Shown piece after piece: positions 21,219-33,170 of a DNA stretch of 64,000 nucleotides. The position numbers were made by a program, and so were the translations under genes. Source of the stretch: Gnetum montanum (Eukaryota; Streptophyta; Gnetopsida; Gnetales; Gnetaceae); assembly GCA_015680685.1 (NCBI GenBank), contig MNCI01004881.1, positions 569,976 through 633,975 on the forward strand, written 5' to 3'. The notes beneath the pieces are model-generated. The model worked only from the letters and a program-made list of their open reading frames with translations. It did no database searches and was not told where the DNA came from. Every line of letters starts with the position of its first letter. The stretch's first letter is position 1.

Positions 21219-22294
21219 CAAGGTAATTGTGTGTTATTTGGAAGAAAAAAATAATCTACATTTAACTTTTTAGATGTCCATATGCATCTATAGAGGTGGT
21301 TATGCGAGGGCATTATGATAGGATCCTGCTTTAGCAAGGACTATTGTTGATCATGGCTCTGAACTAAAACATCCATCTTCCAAGACATCATGGAGACTTC
21401 TCAAACTTTATGAATGATTTTTAGACTACTTCTCATTAATTTTGATTAATTTTAATACTTTTATATTGAATGATCTTCCAAATTCAATATTTCTTTATCA
21501 TTTTTTGAACAGACCTTTGGTTTTCCTTGATTGAAAACTTGTGAGGTTCCAAAGTTAAGCTCATTCTTTGTCAAGGTTAAGGATGTAATTTTTGAAATTT
21601 TTTCTAACACCCCATTTTTGAACATAATGGTAACTAATAGTAACAATAATCAAAATTTATTAAACAACTTGATGATTTTAGTTATGCTAGAGCCTTAGAA
21701 AACCTTATTATGAAATCACCTTAAGGTTAAATGCTAACAAGTTTTTAAAATTTTGAGCTAAGTAAGGATTCAAAAAGGTTTAATCATTACAAAAAAATTA
21801 TCAAAACTAATGTTGATCCTTTGGTGATTTTAGATGGCTCAAAACAAAATACCAAAAGTTAAAGGTCTTTTACATGGTAAGGAAAAGAGGCAAAGAGGAG
21901 GATAGAGGAGGACATGCTCATGGACAAATGGTAGCACATATAAGGATTAAAGCTCAAACATCACATGAGAAATTTCTATCCATCCTTCAAAAACATTCTA
22001 CATAAAAAGAGAAGCATCAACATAATAATCAAGGTTGGAATATCTAGCACCACTAGCGATAAGAAGAAGATTTATCTTTCGTGGATTCTTGAAGACCTTT
22101 GTAATTTTGCGAACTTTAATATCTATCTAGTCATTTTGTCATTTTGTAATACATCCACTCGAATAAAATTTTGTAATTTGGTACTCCAATTTTGTAATGA
22201 TAGCTAATCTAGCTTTGGTCACTCAATTTTTGTAATGGAACTTCATGCATTTATATAAAACTTGAGGATGAGTTTTTAGTCAGTTGTGGAGGTA
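21219..22294 (+). other. A2 3' noncoding body and polypurine tract
   Basis: This joins the A2 sequence at 7796 once A4 is removed. No convincing ORF is present; it is A+T-rich. The last bases, GTTGTGGAGGTA (22283-22294), are the PPT directly before the 3' LTR. The stretch at 22210-22280 ('ctttggtcactcaattttt...gatgagtttttagtc') resembles the A5 pre-PPT sequence at 53640-53700. Confidence 0.65.
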
Positions 22295-23360
22295 TGATGA
22301 GACCTGATATGTTAGGTAGTTGACTCATTGAAACATGATAAAGAATCATTTTATCAAGTGTATTAGTCAGCTAAGATAACATAGATGCTATATCGTAGAT
22401 GATATGTTGCATATACATTGTAGCATCCCTATCATTGCATCTCAGTTGGTTGCTACATCATAGATGCTATATCATATCTACTATATCATAGATACTATAT
22501 CATATTTGCTATAAATTAGTTGCATTGACACATCCTTGTCAATACATCCTTATTAATGTAGCCAAATGCATTAACACATTCCCATCAACATAATGCCTAT
22601 ATTTGCCTATAAATATGTAAGCACTCACTCTGTATTTACCGTCGTTCAGTCAATAATGTAGCTGAACTCTTGCAGTTTTACTCTATAATCTTAACAAAAA
22701 ATCAGTGAGTACTTGTAGCATGAGTTTGAGTTAATTGTATGACATCTTATTCAAGTAGCATTATACTTGGACACATTCCATGAACAACAATAATATTGAA
22801 TTTGATTCACATTCATTGTAGCAATTTAACTTAGAATATATTTACTTTCAATGCAATTTACTTTCTATGTACTTAGTTAATATTTACATTTTTATGAACA
22901 TTAATTAATTGGCAGAATGAGCATGACCAGCTTTGAGTGTTAACATATATTCTCATGGTAATCCTGCTAGCATTATTACTTGGTTTTCCCACTAGCATAA
23001 CACTTGGTAATCCTTGCAGCGGGTACGTGAGTTCAAAACATGTACAACAAGCTGGGAATAGACACTCATCATCCTTAAGATATTTTATGATTTATATTTT
23101 TGTTATTAATTAGATTAAATAATTAATTTTCATACTTTCATATAACTCAGTAGCTACACAACATCAATAATCATATGCCTCACTTTGGACTAAACCATAT
23201 GTGATAAAGTTACCACTAGTCCAAGTGAGAAGACAATGACCTACGATCAATGCTTAACAATCTAGACGTCAAATGAGTTTTGTCCATGGAATTTGATTAC
23301 ATTACACATGAACACTTGTGATTCGTATGGTTAGATGTAGAGGATATCCATTGCTCACAA
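22295..23360 (+). repeat. A2 3' LTR
   Basis: Starts TGATGAGACCTGATATG and ends at GCTCACA, a slightly shortened GCTCATCA. 1066 bp, against 596 bp for the 5' copy. It retains the U3 with tandem variants of a 14-bp 'catagatgctatat' unit (22380-22510) and the TATAAATA box (22608-22615). The LTR block with 'cttggtaatcc' repeats follows (22960-23020). The AGATG duplication follows at 23361. Confidence 0.85.
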
Positions 23361-23365
23361 GATGT
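23361..23365. repeat. A2 target-site duplication, right copy (AGATG)
   Basis: Identical to 2278-2282; marks the right end of A2. The 75 or so bases from here to the A6 LTR are A+T-rich target DNA with nothing else recognisable. Confidence 0.85.
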
Positions 23366-23438
23366 TTTTAATACATTATTTTATTCCATTATATCATTAC
23401 ACTAAAATTGGGATTCTACTTATGATAAATCCAAATTT

Positions 23439-24198
23439 TGATGCTTTACAATATCATATCAATGATGTCATAGCACATGCTACATCATGATTGATACAAT
23501 GTCTTAGGATGTGTGTATCCCTATAAACATGACACTTGGGTGTACAATCCGCTAACTTTCCATTTTCATCATAACCAAACTCTTGCAGTTTCATTTCTTG
23601 AATTTAGACTTAGTGATTAGAAGAGTGAATGCTTGTAATATGATGTGTTGTAGTTGAATAGAGTCTTTGTTCAAGCAATTTGTACTTGGACACAAGTTGT
23701 GATCGAAAATAAAGACCGAAACTATTTCTCATCATTTCAACATTTTCTTAGCTTACTATTTTTACTTAGCATAATGTTTACTACTTACTTAGCTTAATGT
23801 TTGTTGCTTTAGTTAGCATAATGTTTACTATTTATTTTTACTTGTTAATAGCAAGAGGAATGGATACGACTAATTTTGAGTGTTATGTGTTATTTCTTGG
23901 TTTGCCTAGTAGCATGATACTTGGTAATCCTAGTGATGATTACATGAGCCCAAGACATGTCCAGTAAATCAGGAACGATTATCCATTACAGTAGGCTAGA
24001 ATAGACTTATGTTTTTGTTACTATTTAAACTTAGCATTTAACTCTACTTTTATCATGTTTACACTTACAAGCATAATAGGCCTAAATAACATCATCTAAT
24101 CATATACCTCATTGCAAGTTAAACCATACACTTAGACTTACTAGCTAAAAGTGAGAAGACAACGATCACAAGCTTAACTCAATTACTAGCATATCAAT
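23439..24198 (+). repeat. A6 5' LTR, left part
   Basis: LTR features in order: TATAAACA (23522-23529), the R/U5-like stretch with 'agcataatgttta' repeated three times at 23770-23830, 'cttggtaatcctag' (about 23920) and the block ending 'agaagacaacgatcacaag'. It stops at 24198 exactly where A5 begins, and the missing terminal portion is found after A5. Confidence 0.75.
24194..24198. repeat. A5 target-site duplication, left copy (TCAAT)
   Basis: TCAAT precedes the A5 LTR; TCAAC follows it at 54648-54652. The A6 LTR reads on smoothly across the pair. Confidence 0.75.
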
Positions 24199-25067
24199 TG
24201 ATGAATCATCATTGTGTCACATTGATAGGTCCCATATACGTGATGTTGCCCCATCAACAAGGTCACATTGACATAGTGTTTGTTGCATCGATGGGGCCTT
24301 GTTGACATAGCTCTTGAATAAAGTCTATAAATACGTACTCATCAACTATGTTTATGGAAAGTCTTGTAATAGTTGTAGCAAAGCTCTTGTAGTTTTATCA
24401 TTTAAGAGTTAGAATATTTCTCTGAGTGCTCACAGTAGGAGTTAAAAAGTGTACGGATCTTCATTTGAGCACTATTGTACCTGAACAAACTAGTGTAAAT
24501 GACAACAAAGATAAGCCTTTTGATCAAACCTTGCAGAACTTGGAATAGATTAATGATTCTTTAATCCATTTATTATTTTCATTAATTATGTAATTAATTA
24601 AGCTAAATTAGATTTCAAGCGACTAGTTATTTAATTAAGCTAAATAGACTAAACACATAAGTATGACCACTTTGAGCATAAACATATATTCACTTGGTAA
24701 TCTTAGTACTGAATACATGGGTTCAAGACATGTATGGAAAGTGGGACTAGATGCTTATGTTAAGACTAGTTAAAGATCAATTAATTAGTTAAATTAAATT
24801 ATTTATTAAAATACTTCAATTCTCTATTTTAAAAACTAGGAACATAAAACATAAAATAATAAAAATCATATGCTTTGATTATACTTAGCCATAACTTTGT
24901 GCATCACAAGTATAATTGAGAAGACAATGAATGACTATTAGGGCAAAGTTTACTTCCTAGAAGACTAGTGTACCAAAAGAAATAGAGTCTACATAATTTG
25001 ACCAGATCATATGTGAACACTTTGTGATTCGTATGGTTGGGCGTAGGTGTACCTCAACCGCTTATCA
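24199..25067 (+). repeat. A5 5' LTR
   Basis: Starts TGATGAATCATC, ends CTTATCA, 869 bp. Palindromic TCGATG/GGCC units (24225-24305) lie about 22 bp upstream of TATAAATA (24326-24333). Relative to the 3' LTR it lacks roughly 50 bp around 24720, one of two tandem 'cacttggtaatc' repeats. Confidence 0.9.
24326..24333 (+). promoter_or_regulatory. A5 5' LTR TATA box
   Basis: TATAAATA, conserved at the same place in the A5 3' LTR (53857-53864), the A2 3' LTR (22608) and the A7 LTR (59333). It is the likely core promoter for the genomic transcript. Confidence 0.6.
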
Positions 25068-25068
25068 T

Positions 25069-25086
25069 TGGTGCCATTGCCGAGGA
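25069..25086 (+). other. A5 primer-binding site, tRNA-Asp type
   Basis: TGGTGCCATTGCCGAGGA, three transitions away from the tRNA-Asp complement. The best preserved PBS in the window. Confidence 0.85.
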
Positions 25087-25221
25087 ATTTTTTTATTTGA
25101 AACATGTGCTATCTAGGTTTAATGATCATTATTAACATCGTTGGATGAATCCTAAGGTCAAAATCATTATCATAATAAATATAATTACATAAGCACACTG
25201 ATATTTTATTTGTATTGTAAA

Positions 25222-27110
25222 ATATCTTCTTCTCACAAGCATGATGATACTAAACAGTTGGTCCCTCAAGAAAGCAAGGTGATATATACTCATCCAGATG
25301 AGTATGTGCCTAACTTCACCTTTATCCTACATTAGGATGAATAACTATGTTGGCATGATATGGATGGCAACATTGTAATGCCTCTTGATCGATTTGTGTC
25401 CATGATGTTGCTTCAAACTCTGAAGAAGCTAGGAATCCAAGATCTTCAAGAGGAATACATTGTGCATGATTATGACTATCGGGACTACCATATCACTAAA
25501 ACACAGCATAGGAGAGATCACTGCCAGGAGAAGCACCATGAGTTTGTGAAGGGGAAATGATTCACCAATCCTTTGTTCTTGCTTAACTAAGATGAAAATG
25601 AGGACACTCCCTCTAGGGGCTCTCAACATGAAAATTCTCTACCCCTTGTTACTAGTAATGGGGGTGTGGCCTTGAATCTGTAGCCCACTATCAACAATCT
25701 AGGTTTAGGTAAAGATGGTAGTCGAGGTAGGGGCTCGGATAAGTGTTAAGATGATAAGAAAACTGATGAACGTGGCTATGAAAACCAAAGGAGAGTTGGT
25801 AGATATCATGATGGCAATAGTCCTTCTCCCTCTTCATCATCTTCATCTGCATCTTTTTCTTTCTCTTCTGGTTCTGAAAAATGCCATAGCAAGAACAATT
25901 ATGATGGAGGTAAATAATGAGAAAATAATGATGATTTCTAGGCCCACAATAATTGAAGGGGTAATAGAGGATGACATCAGGTAATGAAAAAATAATGATG
26001 ATGATGAGCCTTTGATAGTAACTTGAAGCATGTTAAATATTTCAAAGGCTATAAAAATTCCAACTAGACATGTGAAAGATAGTTGGATTAGATGACTTGA
26101 TACGAGCAATATTCCTAGATTTGAGGGGGGATATAATTCTAATCCACAAACACATATTTAATCTTTTCATGAAGTCTGTGCCTTAAAAAATATTGAAAAT
26201 GATTGGAAGAAACTAAAGCTATTTCCTAGGACACTCATCAAGGAAACAAAAAGCTAGTATTAGTCCTTGGAACCAAAATCTATCTGCCAGTGGAGTACAA
26301 TTCTTGAACTATTTAATGATAAGTATCAAACGTACTCTAGAGTATCTATTCTCTCACACACCGATGCCCTTGGATGGAAGCAAGGAAACCATAAGCCCTT
26401 GGAGACCATCATGGGTAGATACTATTCTCTCACACACCGATGCCCTAGCCATGGTTATTCTTAGTGGGAGCAACTTCACCATATCATATATAGACCTAGA
26501 TAAAAAATGATGAGAACTCCTAGGATCTATGTGCAAGGGATACTATTAGAAATCTAAGCCCATTAGATTTAAAGGCTAATTGATTAGGTAGCAAAAGAAG
26601 AAGGAGAGTTGAGGAAACATGAAAGTATAGAGGAATATAATAGGGATCCTTCCATCAAAGAAAGAAAGGTTTGATTTTGTGATAGTGAAGAAGAATCATC
26701 ACTTAATGAGGTGGTAAATAGAAAAACCTTGCTGATCTAAAAATCTATGTCTAAAATTTCGAGTAAGGTGGATAAAATGTGAGATTCATTGGATGAAAAA
26801 TTCCAAACTACTCTAAAAATCACCTAACAATCATGAGAGAAAAGTAGTAATCATAATTGCATGAGACAAAAAGAAGATGAATGTGCCTACCAAAGGGGTA
26901 AGGGTAAGATTGTGCTAGTAGATGAAGTTGCAAAAATTGAGTTAGATGATGATGTTGGATGTGACATTTTCCAATATGAACATCCTAAGGGATGTTGTCT
27001 CATTGTGTCACATTATAAGAATATGGGTGCATGCTCTAATTCATGACTAGCAAGAAGGAAAGCACTCAGAAGGTTACCTTATTCTCAAGGCAATCCTAGG
27101 TAGTTCCATC
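25222..27110 (+). pseudogene. A5 gag pseudogene
   Basis: The start codon has become ATA (25222), followed by SSSHKHDDTK and YTHPDEYVPNFTFILH. Later segments: a Ser-rich linker (25800-25900), DDEPLIVT, the Gag core (26110-26500) with a short template-switch duplication, QVAKEEGE, CAYQRGKGK, an acidic tract and the knuckle GCDIFQYEHPKGC (about 26957-26995), then YPQGN. The second cysteine is Phe here. Gag of the autonomous subfamily. Confidence 0.75.
26347..26446 (+). repeat. 24-bp exact repeat inside A5 gag
   Basis: The 24 bases at 26347-26370 recur at 26423-26446. The second copy is the original position (a LTHRCPSHGY context shared with A2 and A7). The first replaces the RNKIQ-type codons found in the other copies. 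This looks like a template switch or small conversion tract. Confidence 0.7.
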
Positions 27111-27639
27111 AACAACAACAATATTATCCAAGTGGAACTCCACTACAACTGTATAAATAATATCAATAGTGGCACCAACCATAATCGTGGGGGATGCCAC
27201 CACCAAGGTACTAGTACCATTATAGGCAACCAGATCCATATGGGTATTACATTCAGCAACCCCTATCTCCATGTGACTCTTCCAATCACATTTCTCCTTT
27301 CCAACATCACTACCATCCTCCTGAATACTACAGAACTCATTCTTCACATTCTAGGAGGGATGTCCTAGTTTATCCTTGTCTTCCTCCTATTTCTACCCCT
27401 TATTCCTCAACCCTCAATGCAAACACTACCTACTCCATCCATGCAAGGTAAACTTCTAGCCCAGCCCCAACAATGTAATGCTACCAAGGTTGTCAATCTA
27501 CTATCAGTTTATTAATTAAGGGTTTAAAAGCTCGTGCTCATAAAAGACCATTCTTCCAACCCAATAGGCCTACTAAGCCATTCCATCATGTACACTTTAA
27601 ACCAAATGTTGCTTAAAATCCATACTATTATGTTCACCA

Positions 27640-28135
27640 ATGTTGTATCTGATTGGATCTGGGCTAGCAACCTCCCCAGGAAATTAGCTAATCCTGGAAG
27701 TCCTCTTATCTATCTACATATTGCTAGGAATGAACCATGTAAATATTTTCTTAATTTAGGTTCTAGTGTGAACTTAATTTCTCATGAGATGTATACTATC
27801 TGGAACCTGATGCCTCTCAAGAAGAGCAATATTAGGTTGGAATTGATAGACTAGTCCATAATTGTTCCATTGGAATTGGTCGAAGACATTGTGACCATTA
27901 TTTGTGGACGGTCTTATCCTAGTGATTTGCTACTAATCATGATTGAAAACTACAAGGGGGACTTCCCAATCATTATGGGAAGGGCATGGTTAAGAACTGT
28001 TGATGCAAGAATGGACATTAGAGATCTTTCCCTAGAGATCTCAAAGGAAAGTGCATTTAGAAAGAGTGAGAAGAGACAAGTTCCATGCATCACATACAAC
28101 GATACAAGGTGCAATTGCGTGCAAAAACTCTAGTT
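27640..28135 (+). pseudogene. A5 protease region
   Basis: NEPCKYFLNLGSSVNLISH occupies the active-site position, with N-L-G where retropepsins have D-T/S-G. Next come VEDIVTIICGRSYPSDLLLI and, after NYKGD, FPIIMGRAWLRTVDA, RDLSLEISK, and PCITYND. The downstream segment (28140-28330) links to RT with TTKQEG. The open stretches are 27534-27854 and 27870-28133, one frameshift or stop apart. Confidence 0.8.
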
Positions 28136-28429
28136 TGTCAAACAAGCATCTATTTCTGCATGCAACTAGTGTGCACATGACATAGATATTCAAAGGTATC
28201 TATATCTAACAACTACAAAACAAGAGGGCATCTAGTGGCTTACTACTGATTTTAATAGTAGCACAATGTGCATGGAACCTACTAAAAGCCTAACATGCAC
28301 TTATATCATAAGCATGAATGAACTAGAACAAGTTCATCACCAACTCTTTGATGATGAAAAAGATGATACGAATTGGAGAGAGTTGTAGATCCCTAAGAAT
28401 TTTAAACAAGAGCCCCTAAAGTTGAAAAC

Positions 28430-29945
28430 TTTACCTATCGGCCTAGAATCTGTATTCTTGAAAAATGGCAAGCTAGTCATACTTAATGCGAAACTTGCTT
28501 CTAAATAGAAGGAAAAATTGTTGAAAGTGGTCAAAAAATGGCAAATAGCCTTTACTGGGTCATATCTTGAACTCACTAGATTTAATCCATGGATATGCTA
28601 GCATTGCATTTACATTGATTTGTCCATGAAGCCAAGGAGGCAACCATAATGACTGTTGGATCCAAAATTGAAGCAAATTGTCAAAGAGGAGATTGAGAAA
28701 CTCCTTAAGGTAGGGTTCATCTACCCCATTGTGGATAGTGAGTGGGTCAGTCCACTTGTCATAGTGCGAAAGAGAGATGGTAAATGGTGGGTTTGTATCA
28801 ACTTCAGGTTTTTAAACATGGCAACATTCAAAGATCATTTTCCATTATCATTCATTAACCAGGTGTTGGGAACCATATCTAGGCATTGCTATTATAGTTT
28901 TCTAGATAGTTATAGTGGCTCTAACCAAATCTAGATTGCACTAGAAGATCAGGCCAAACAACATTCATAAATCTATGGGTGACCTTTGCATATCGTAAGA
29001 TGCCTTTTGGTTTGTGCAATGCTCCTACCACCTTCCAATCTCTGGTCTTAAGAATATTTTACCAATAAATAGGTAGGGGAGTGGAAGTCTTCATGGATGA
29101 CTTCTCCACTTATGTTGCTACTTTCTAGCAAGACTTGGACCGCCTTGAGCAAGTACTAAAAAGATGTGTGAAAATAAATTTGCAGCTTAGGCAAAAGAGC
29201 CATCTCATGGTCCAAGAGGGCATTATATTGGGGCACCAAATTTCATAGGAAGGGATTGAGGTAGATCCTAAAAAGATAAGGGTCATCGAAAGAATCACCC
29301 ATCAACTAGAAATTTTCAAAGATATTCAATCATTCCTTGGACACATTGGTTACTATCGATGATTCATAGAGGATTTCTCTAAGATCATGAAACTATTGGT
29401 CAAGCAGACAAGAAAAGATGCTTCCTTTATCTAGACTAAGGAATGTGAAAATGCATTCCAGAGCCTTGAATAGAAGCTTGTAGAGACTCCAATTCTACAA
29501 GCACCTGACTAGCCTAGACCATTCCATATCATGATAGATGCATTTAACTATGCCTTGGGAGTTGTGCTTATGTAGTTGGATGATAAGAAATGTCCATATT
29601 ACATCCATTACGTAAGTTGATGCATTGTGGGTGCATAACTAAATTACACCACCATAGAGAAAGAACTGATGATAGTGGTATATGCTCTAGAAAATTTCAG
29701 GTACTATGTGCTTAGATATAAAGTGTTTGTACACATTGTTCATAGTGTCATCTGCTTTCTCATGAACAAGCCAATAGTAAGACCCTGTGTCATATGGTGG
29801 TTGGTGATCTTGCAAGAATTTGATCTTACAGTGGTAGATTGAAAGGGGACTGAGAATGTGATCACCAATAACTTGTCTCAGTTACAATGGGATAACAAAG
29901 AGGAGGAAAGTCCATTATTTGATCTACTTCTTGATGAACTTCTCT
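28430..29945 (+). pseudogene. A5 reverse transcriptase and RNase H
   Basis: An open stretch at 28656-28934 carries LDPKLKQIVKEEIEKLL, DSEWVSPLVIV, DGKWWVCINFRFLN, DHFPLSFINQVLG and CYYSFLDSYSGSNQI. Further on in other frames are FGLCNAPTTFQS-like residues and the catalytic FMDDFST (about 29092). The FLGHIGYYR-like thumb and the RNase H segment (29540-29750, LNYTTIEKELMIVVYAL) follow. It is the same lineage as A4. Stops and frameshifts make it non-functional. Confidence 0.85.
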
Positions 29946-30726
29946 TTGTCATTGCAATAAATGAACAAATGCCCACAGAACCAAAATGGTATGATGGAAT
30001 CCTCACTTATCTTCTTACTTAGGAGATGCCACAAGATTTAGACCACAAGAAGAAATAATAGTTTCTTCAGTAGGCTAAGCACTTCATGAAAATCAATGGA
30101 CACCTTTACAAAGTGTGTGCTAATGGCCTAGTTCGTTAGTGTGTACCTGATGTAGATCAATTGCATGTTTTCTAGGATGCTCATGAAGGTCCTTGTGGGA
30201 ACCACTATGCTAGGAGATGCACAGTCATAAATATCTTGATGGTAGGATACTATTGGCCCACAATCTTTAGGGATGTCCACCAATTTTTCCAATCTTGTGA
30301 GTTTTATCAAAGAGATGATGGGATGATTGCATGAATGGAGGGTCTTCAACAATGGATTCAATCATTGGAATCCTTTGATATATGGGACATAGATTTCATG
30401 GATTCCATCACACCCATGTCCAATAAGAAGGCATATATAATTATCATCAATGACTACTATACCAAATGGGTAGAAGCAGTAGCTGTCACTGACTATACAT
30501 CATCCATTGCTACTTGATTTGAACAATAAAATGTTGTGAATAGGTTTGAGATGCCACATGTACTAATTTCTGAGAATGGAATCCATTTTATAGGTGCCAC
30601 TTTTCAAAAACTCATGAAACGCTTGGGGGTTAAACATAAATTAACAACACCCTATCACCTCCAAAACAATGGTCAAGTAGAGGTGACCAAAACTCAATAA
30701 TGTCCTTTAGAAGAGACTATTAGCAA

Positions 30727-30826
30727 AGATTCTAATAAGAACTATTAGCAAAAATATAGAAGAGACTGGAGCACAAAGATTCTAATAAGAACTATTAGCA
30801 AAATATAGAAGATACTAGAGCACAAA
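30727..30826 (+). repeat. 50-bp tandem duplication in A5 integrase
   Basis: Two adjacent copies (30727-30776 and 30777-30826) with a few differences. Absent from A4 at the equivalent position, so it arose after or during A5 insertion. Confidence 0.8.
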
Positions 30827-31090
30827 ACTCAATGATGCCCTTTAGGCCTACTGCTTAACATGGAAACTCCCTATTGGCTACTCTTCCTATGAGCTAGTGT
30901 AAGAAAAAATTTCAATGCTTTCAATTCAATCTAATCTTCGTACACTCTCAACAGCTTGTAATCTGGATCTTGACCTTAGTTTGACACAAAAAGTAAGATT
31001 AATCAACCTCAATGTGGTAGACAAAAGTTGATTGGTGGCCTTGTCTTTGAATGAAGTACACAAGGCATTCAACAAACAATGTCATGATCT

Positions 31091-31502
31091 TAGAATATGG
31101 AAAGTGAGATTTCAATTGAGAGATAAGGTTCTCTACTAGAATCCCACACATGTACCTGAGAAAACCAAATTTCAAATGTTGTGGAAAGGGTCTTATATAA
31201 TTGATGAAACCTTTCTTTCTAGAGTCATGATCATATACAAACCTGAAAGTCCAAACAAAAAGTAGTTGGTCAACATCCAATAGATAAAGCCTTTCCTAGA
31301 ATATGGAAAGTGAGATTTCAATTAAGAGATAAGGTTCTCTACTAGAATCCCACACATGTACCTAAGAAAACCAAATTTCAAATGTTATGAAAAGGGTCTT
31401 ATATAATTGATGAAACCTTTCTTTCTGGAGTCATGATCATATACAAACCTAAAAGTCCAAATAAAAAGTAGTTGGTCAACATCCAATAGATAAAGCCTTT
31501 CC
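31091..31502 (+). repeat. 206-bp tandem duplication in A5 integrase C-terminus
   Basis: 31091-31296 is repeated at 31297-31502 with only a handful of mismatches, far fewer than separate A5 from A4. Both copies encode the module with the WEGSYIID-like segment. The near identity indicates a duplication much younger than the A4/A5 split. Confidence 0.85.
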
Positions 31503-31535
31503 ACAAGCCAAAGCAATCTAGTGCAACAAATACCT

Positions 31536-33130
31536 CAATAGATGGGCAACCACACTCAATTTTTTGGATCTCCTCCTTCCAACTTAGTTATGGGGGAGAT
31601 GGCCATTCGTGCTAATCATATATGTGGCTCCATAATTTTTCTATATTTGGTTTTACACATTTTTATTTTTGCAATTTGTTTTTTTTTTTACATCTTTTTG
31701 ATCTTAAAACTTTTTCCTATTTTACACCATCATTAGTAAATTTAAATATTTCTTGCATATTTTACACTTTCTTATATATTTTTAGTATGATTTTCTAATT
31801 TTTTTTTTGATAAACGTTCTTTGTGTGAATAAGACACAGTGGTTCTGTAGTTGCTACTAATGGTGGTTTGTGCTTAATGTTTGTTTGCCAATGTTTGGTT
31901 TCTATTTCTGAATTTTTGTACTGATGGCTAAGTCATGGTTATTTTTTCATGGAATAGGCAATGAGTCCACGATATCCACCCATCTACAAACTCTATGGTT
32001 TTTCTTATTTTGGAAGTTTGAGGTCCCTTTTCATTAAATAAAATTTTATTAAATTTGTGACTTTGGTAGTTTTCAAAATTGGGAAGGATTCAAAGGTTTG
32101 CACAAGGTGTAACTTCAAGGAGACTCAATACTCTTTGTACTCTTCTACTTGCTTAGGTGTATGAGTGTTTTCATAGACTTCTTACCATTTCATGTTGACC
32201 AATAATAGGAAGTTCAATAAAGTCTTTGCATGGTGTGGTTCCCATCAAGAAAGAAAAAGAAAAGAAAAAAAATAAAAACAAAATAAAACATGATGGGAAT
32301 TCAAAGCACATCCAGTAGACAAATAAATGGGCTATAAGAACTAGTTATGGGACTAGAAAGACATGTTACCCATGCCTGAAGGTCCCCTCTAACTAAGGCC
32401 CTCTCTTCCATTTCTTACTTTTCTTTTCTTCTCTTTATGGAATGGTGGTTGTTCTATGGAAGCACTCTTGTGTTTTGAGGGGATGGATCAGGCTTGGAGT
32501 GGTGATGTGAAGTCACTGGAAGTAGTTGGTTTTGGTCTAGACTAAGGACGGATCTTCTCAGGTCATTTAAACACAACTCCATAAGGAACTTCTTATTACC
32601 TTAATTTGGAATTCCATCCCACATTCTCCATCATCCATCTATGCTGCCTATAACTCACCTCACTACCGGTGTCCATGTTCTTGATTTAGTGTTTGATGTA
32701 CTTGAATTCTTAGGTAGAATCTTTTGAGTTTTGGTTCTTAACTTCTATCAACCATTAATTGCTTATGGGGCCCATGGACTCCTTAGGTTGAGGTTATGCA
32801 AGGGCAAACAAGGCATGTGCCTGCTATGGGAAGGATCCACTTTGATATTTCTTGGTTGGATTCATTAAGCACCTTATCCTTAGGCATTCTTACAATTAGA
32901 ATCTTTCATACATCTATTGTTTACATCAAACCATGTGCTCCTTTACATATTTTATTATATACACACATTCTCTATCAAAATTTTCAATTTTTGAGCTTTC
33001 AAAGACCCTCTTCAATAATTTCATCATATTCTTAGCTTTTCTTAGACTTCATGGACTTCAAATTCATTGAAAAATTCCTTGTATTTTTCAAGATATTCAA
33101 GTTTGAGAATTTCATCTATGAACCTTATAT
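31536..33130 (+). other. A5 noncoding region between integrase and the internal module
   Basis: Matches A4 13985-12420 on the opposite strand. It holds a T-rich stretch (31640-31820), an A-rich run (32245-32290) and the conserved ACATGTTACCCATGCCTG motif (32363-32380). No ORF is conserved with A4. Confidence 0.65.
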
Positions 33131-33133
33131 ACA

Positions 33134-33170
33134 AGGCCCCATCGATGTAGTAGGAAAATAGTATAAATAT
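33134..33170 (+). promoter_or_regulatory. A5 internal U3-like promoter module (reduced)
   Basis: One palindromic half-unit (AAGGCCCCATCGATGTAG, 33134-33151) is followed at 33163-33170 by a perfect TATAAATA, identical to the A5 LTR box. It lies about 400 bp before the ORF3 ATG at 33570. It occupies the same position as the fuller cluster in A4 (12412-12275, minus). Confidence 0.5.

Larger units (their letters stand above)
2283..23360 (+). mobile_element. A2: gag-only family A element hosting two nested insertions
   Basis: The 5' LTR (2283-2878) and 3' LTR (22295-23360) start with the same diagnostic bases and are flanked by perfect AGATG duplications. Removing the nested solo LTR A3 and element A4 leaves a body of about 6.8 kb: LTR, PBS, gag, a short pol remnant, a long 3' noncoding region, PPT, LTR. 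No RT, RNase H or integrase is found. The same abbreviated layout occurs in A6, so it looks like a non-autonomous subfamily rather than a private deletion. Confidence 0.85.
30140..31535 (+). pseudogene. A5 integrase with two internal tandem duplications
   Basis: The zinc-binding remnant has YYWPTIFRDVHQFFQSCEFYQ. The core has FDIWDIDFMDS (first Asp), LISENGIHF (second Asp now Glu-Asn, D64-type position changed) and YHLQNNGQVEVT (Glu present). After 30720 the frame is disrupted by a 50-bp tandem duplication. The C-terminal module (30950-31300) is duplicated in tandem with a 206-bp period. The end matches A4 with SPPSNLVMGEM. Confidence 0.8.

Noticed and set aside
22380-22510. A minisatellite or CRISPR-like array
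   Set aside because: Variants of a 14-bp 'catagatgctatat' unit are irregular, few and confined to the A2 LTR. There are no spacers of constant length and the DNA is plant nuclear.
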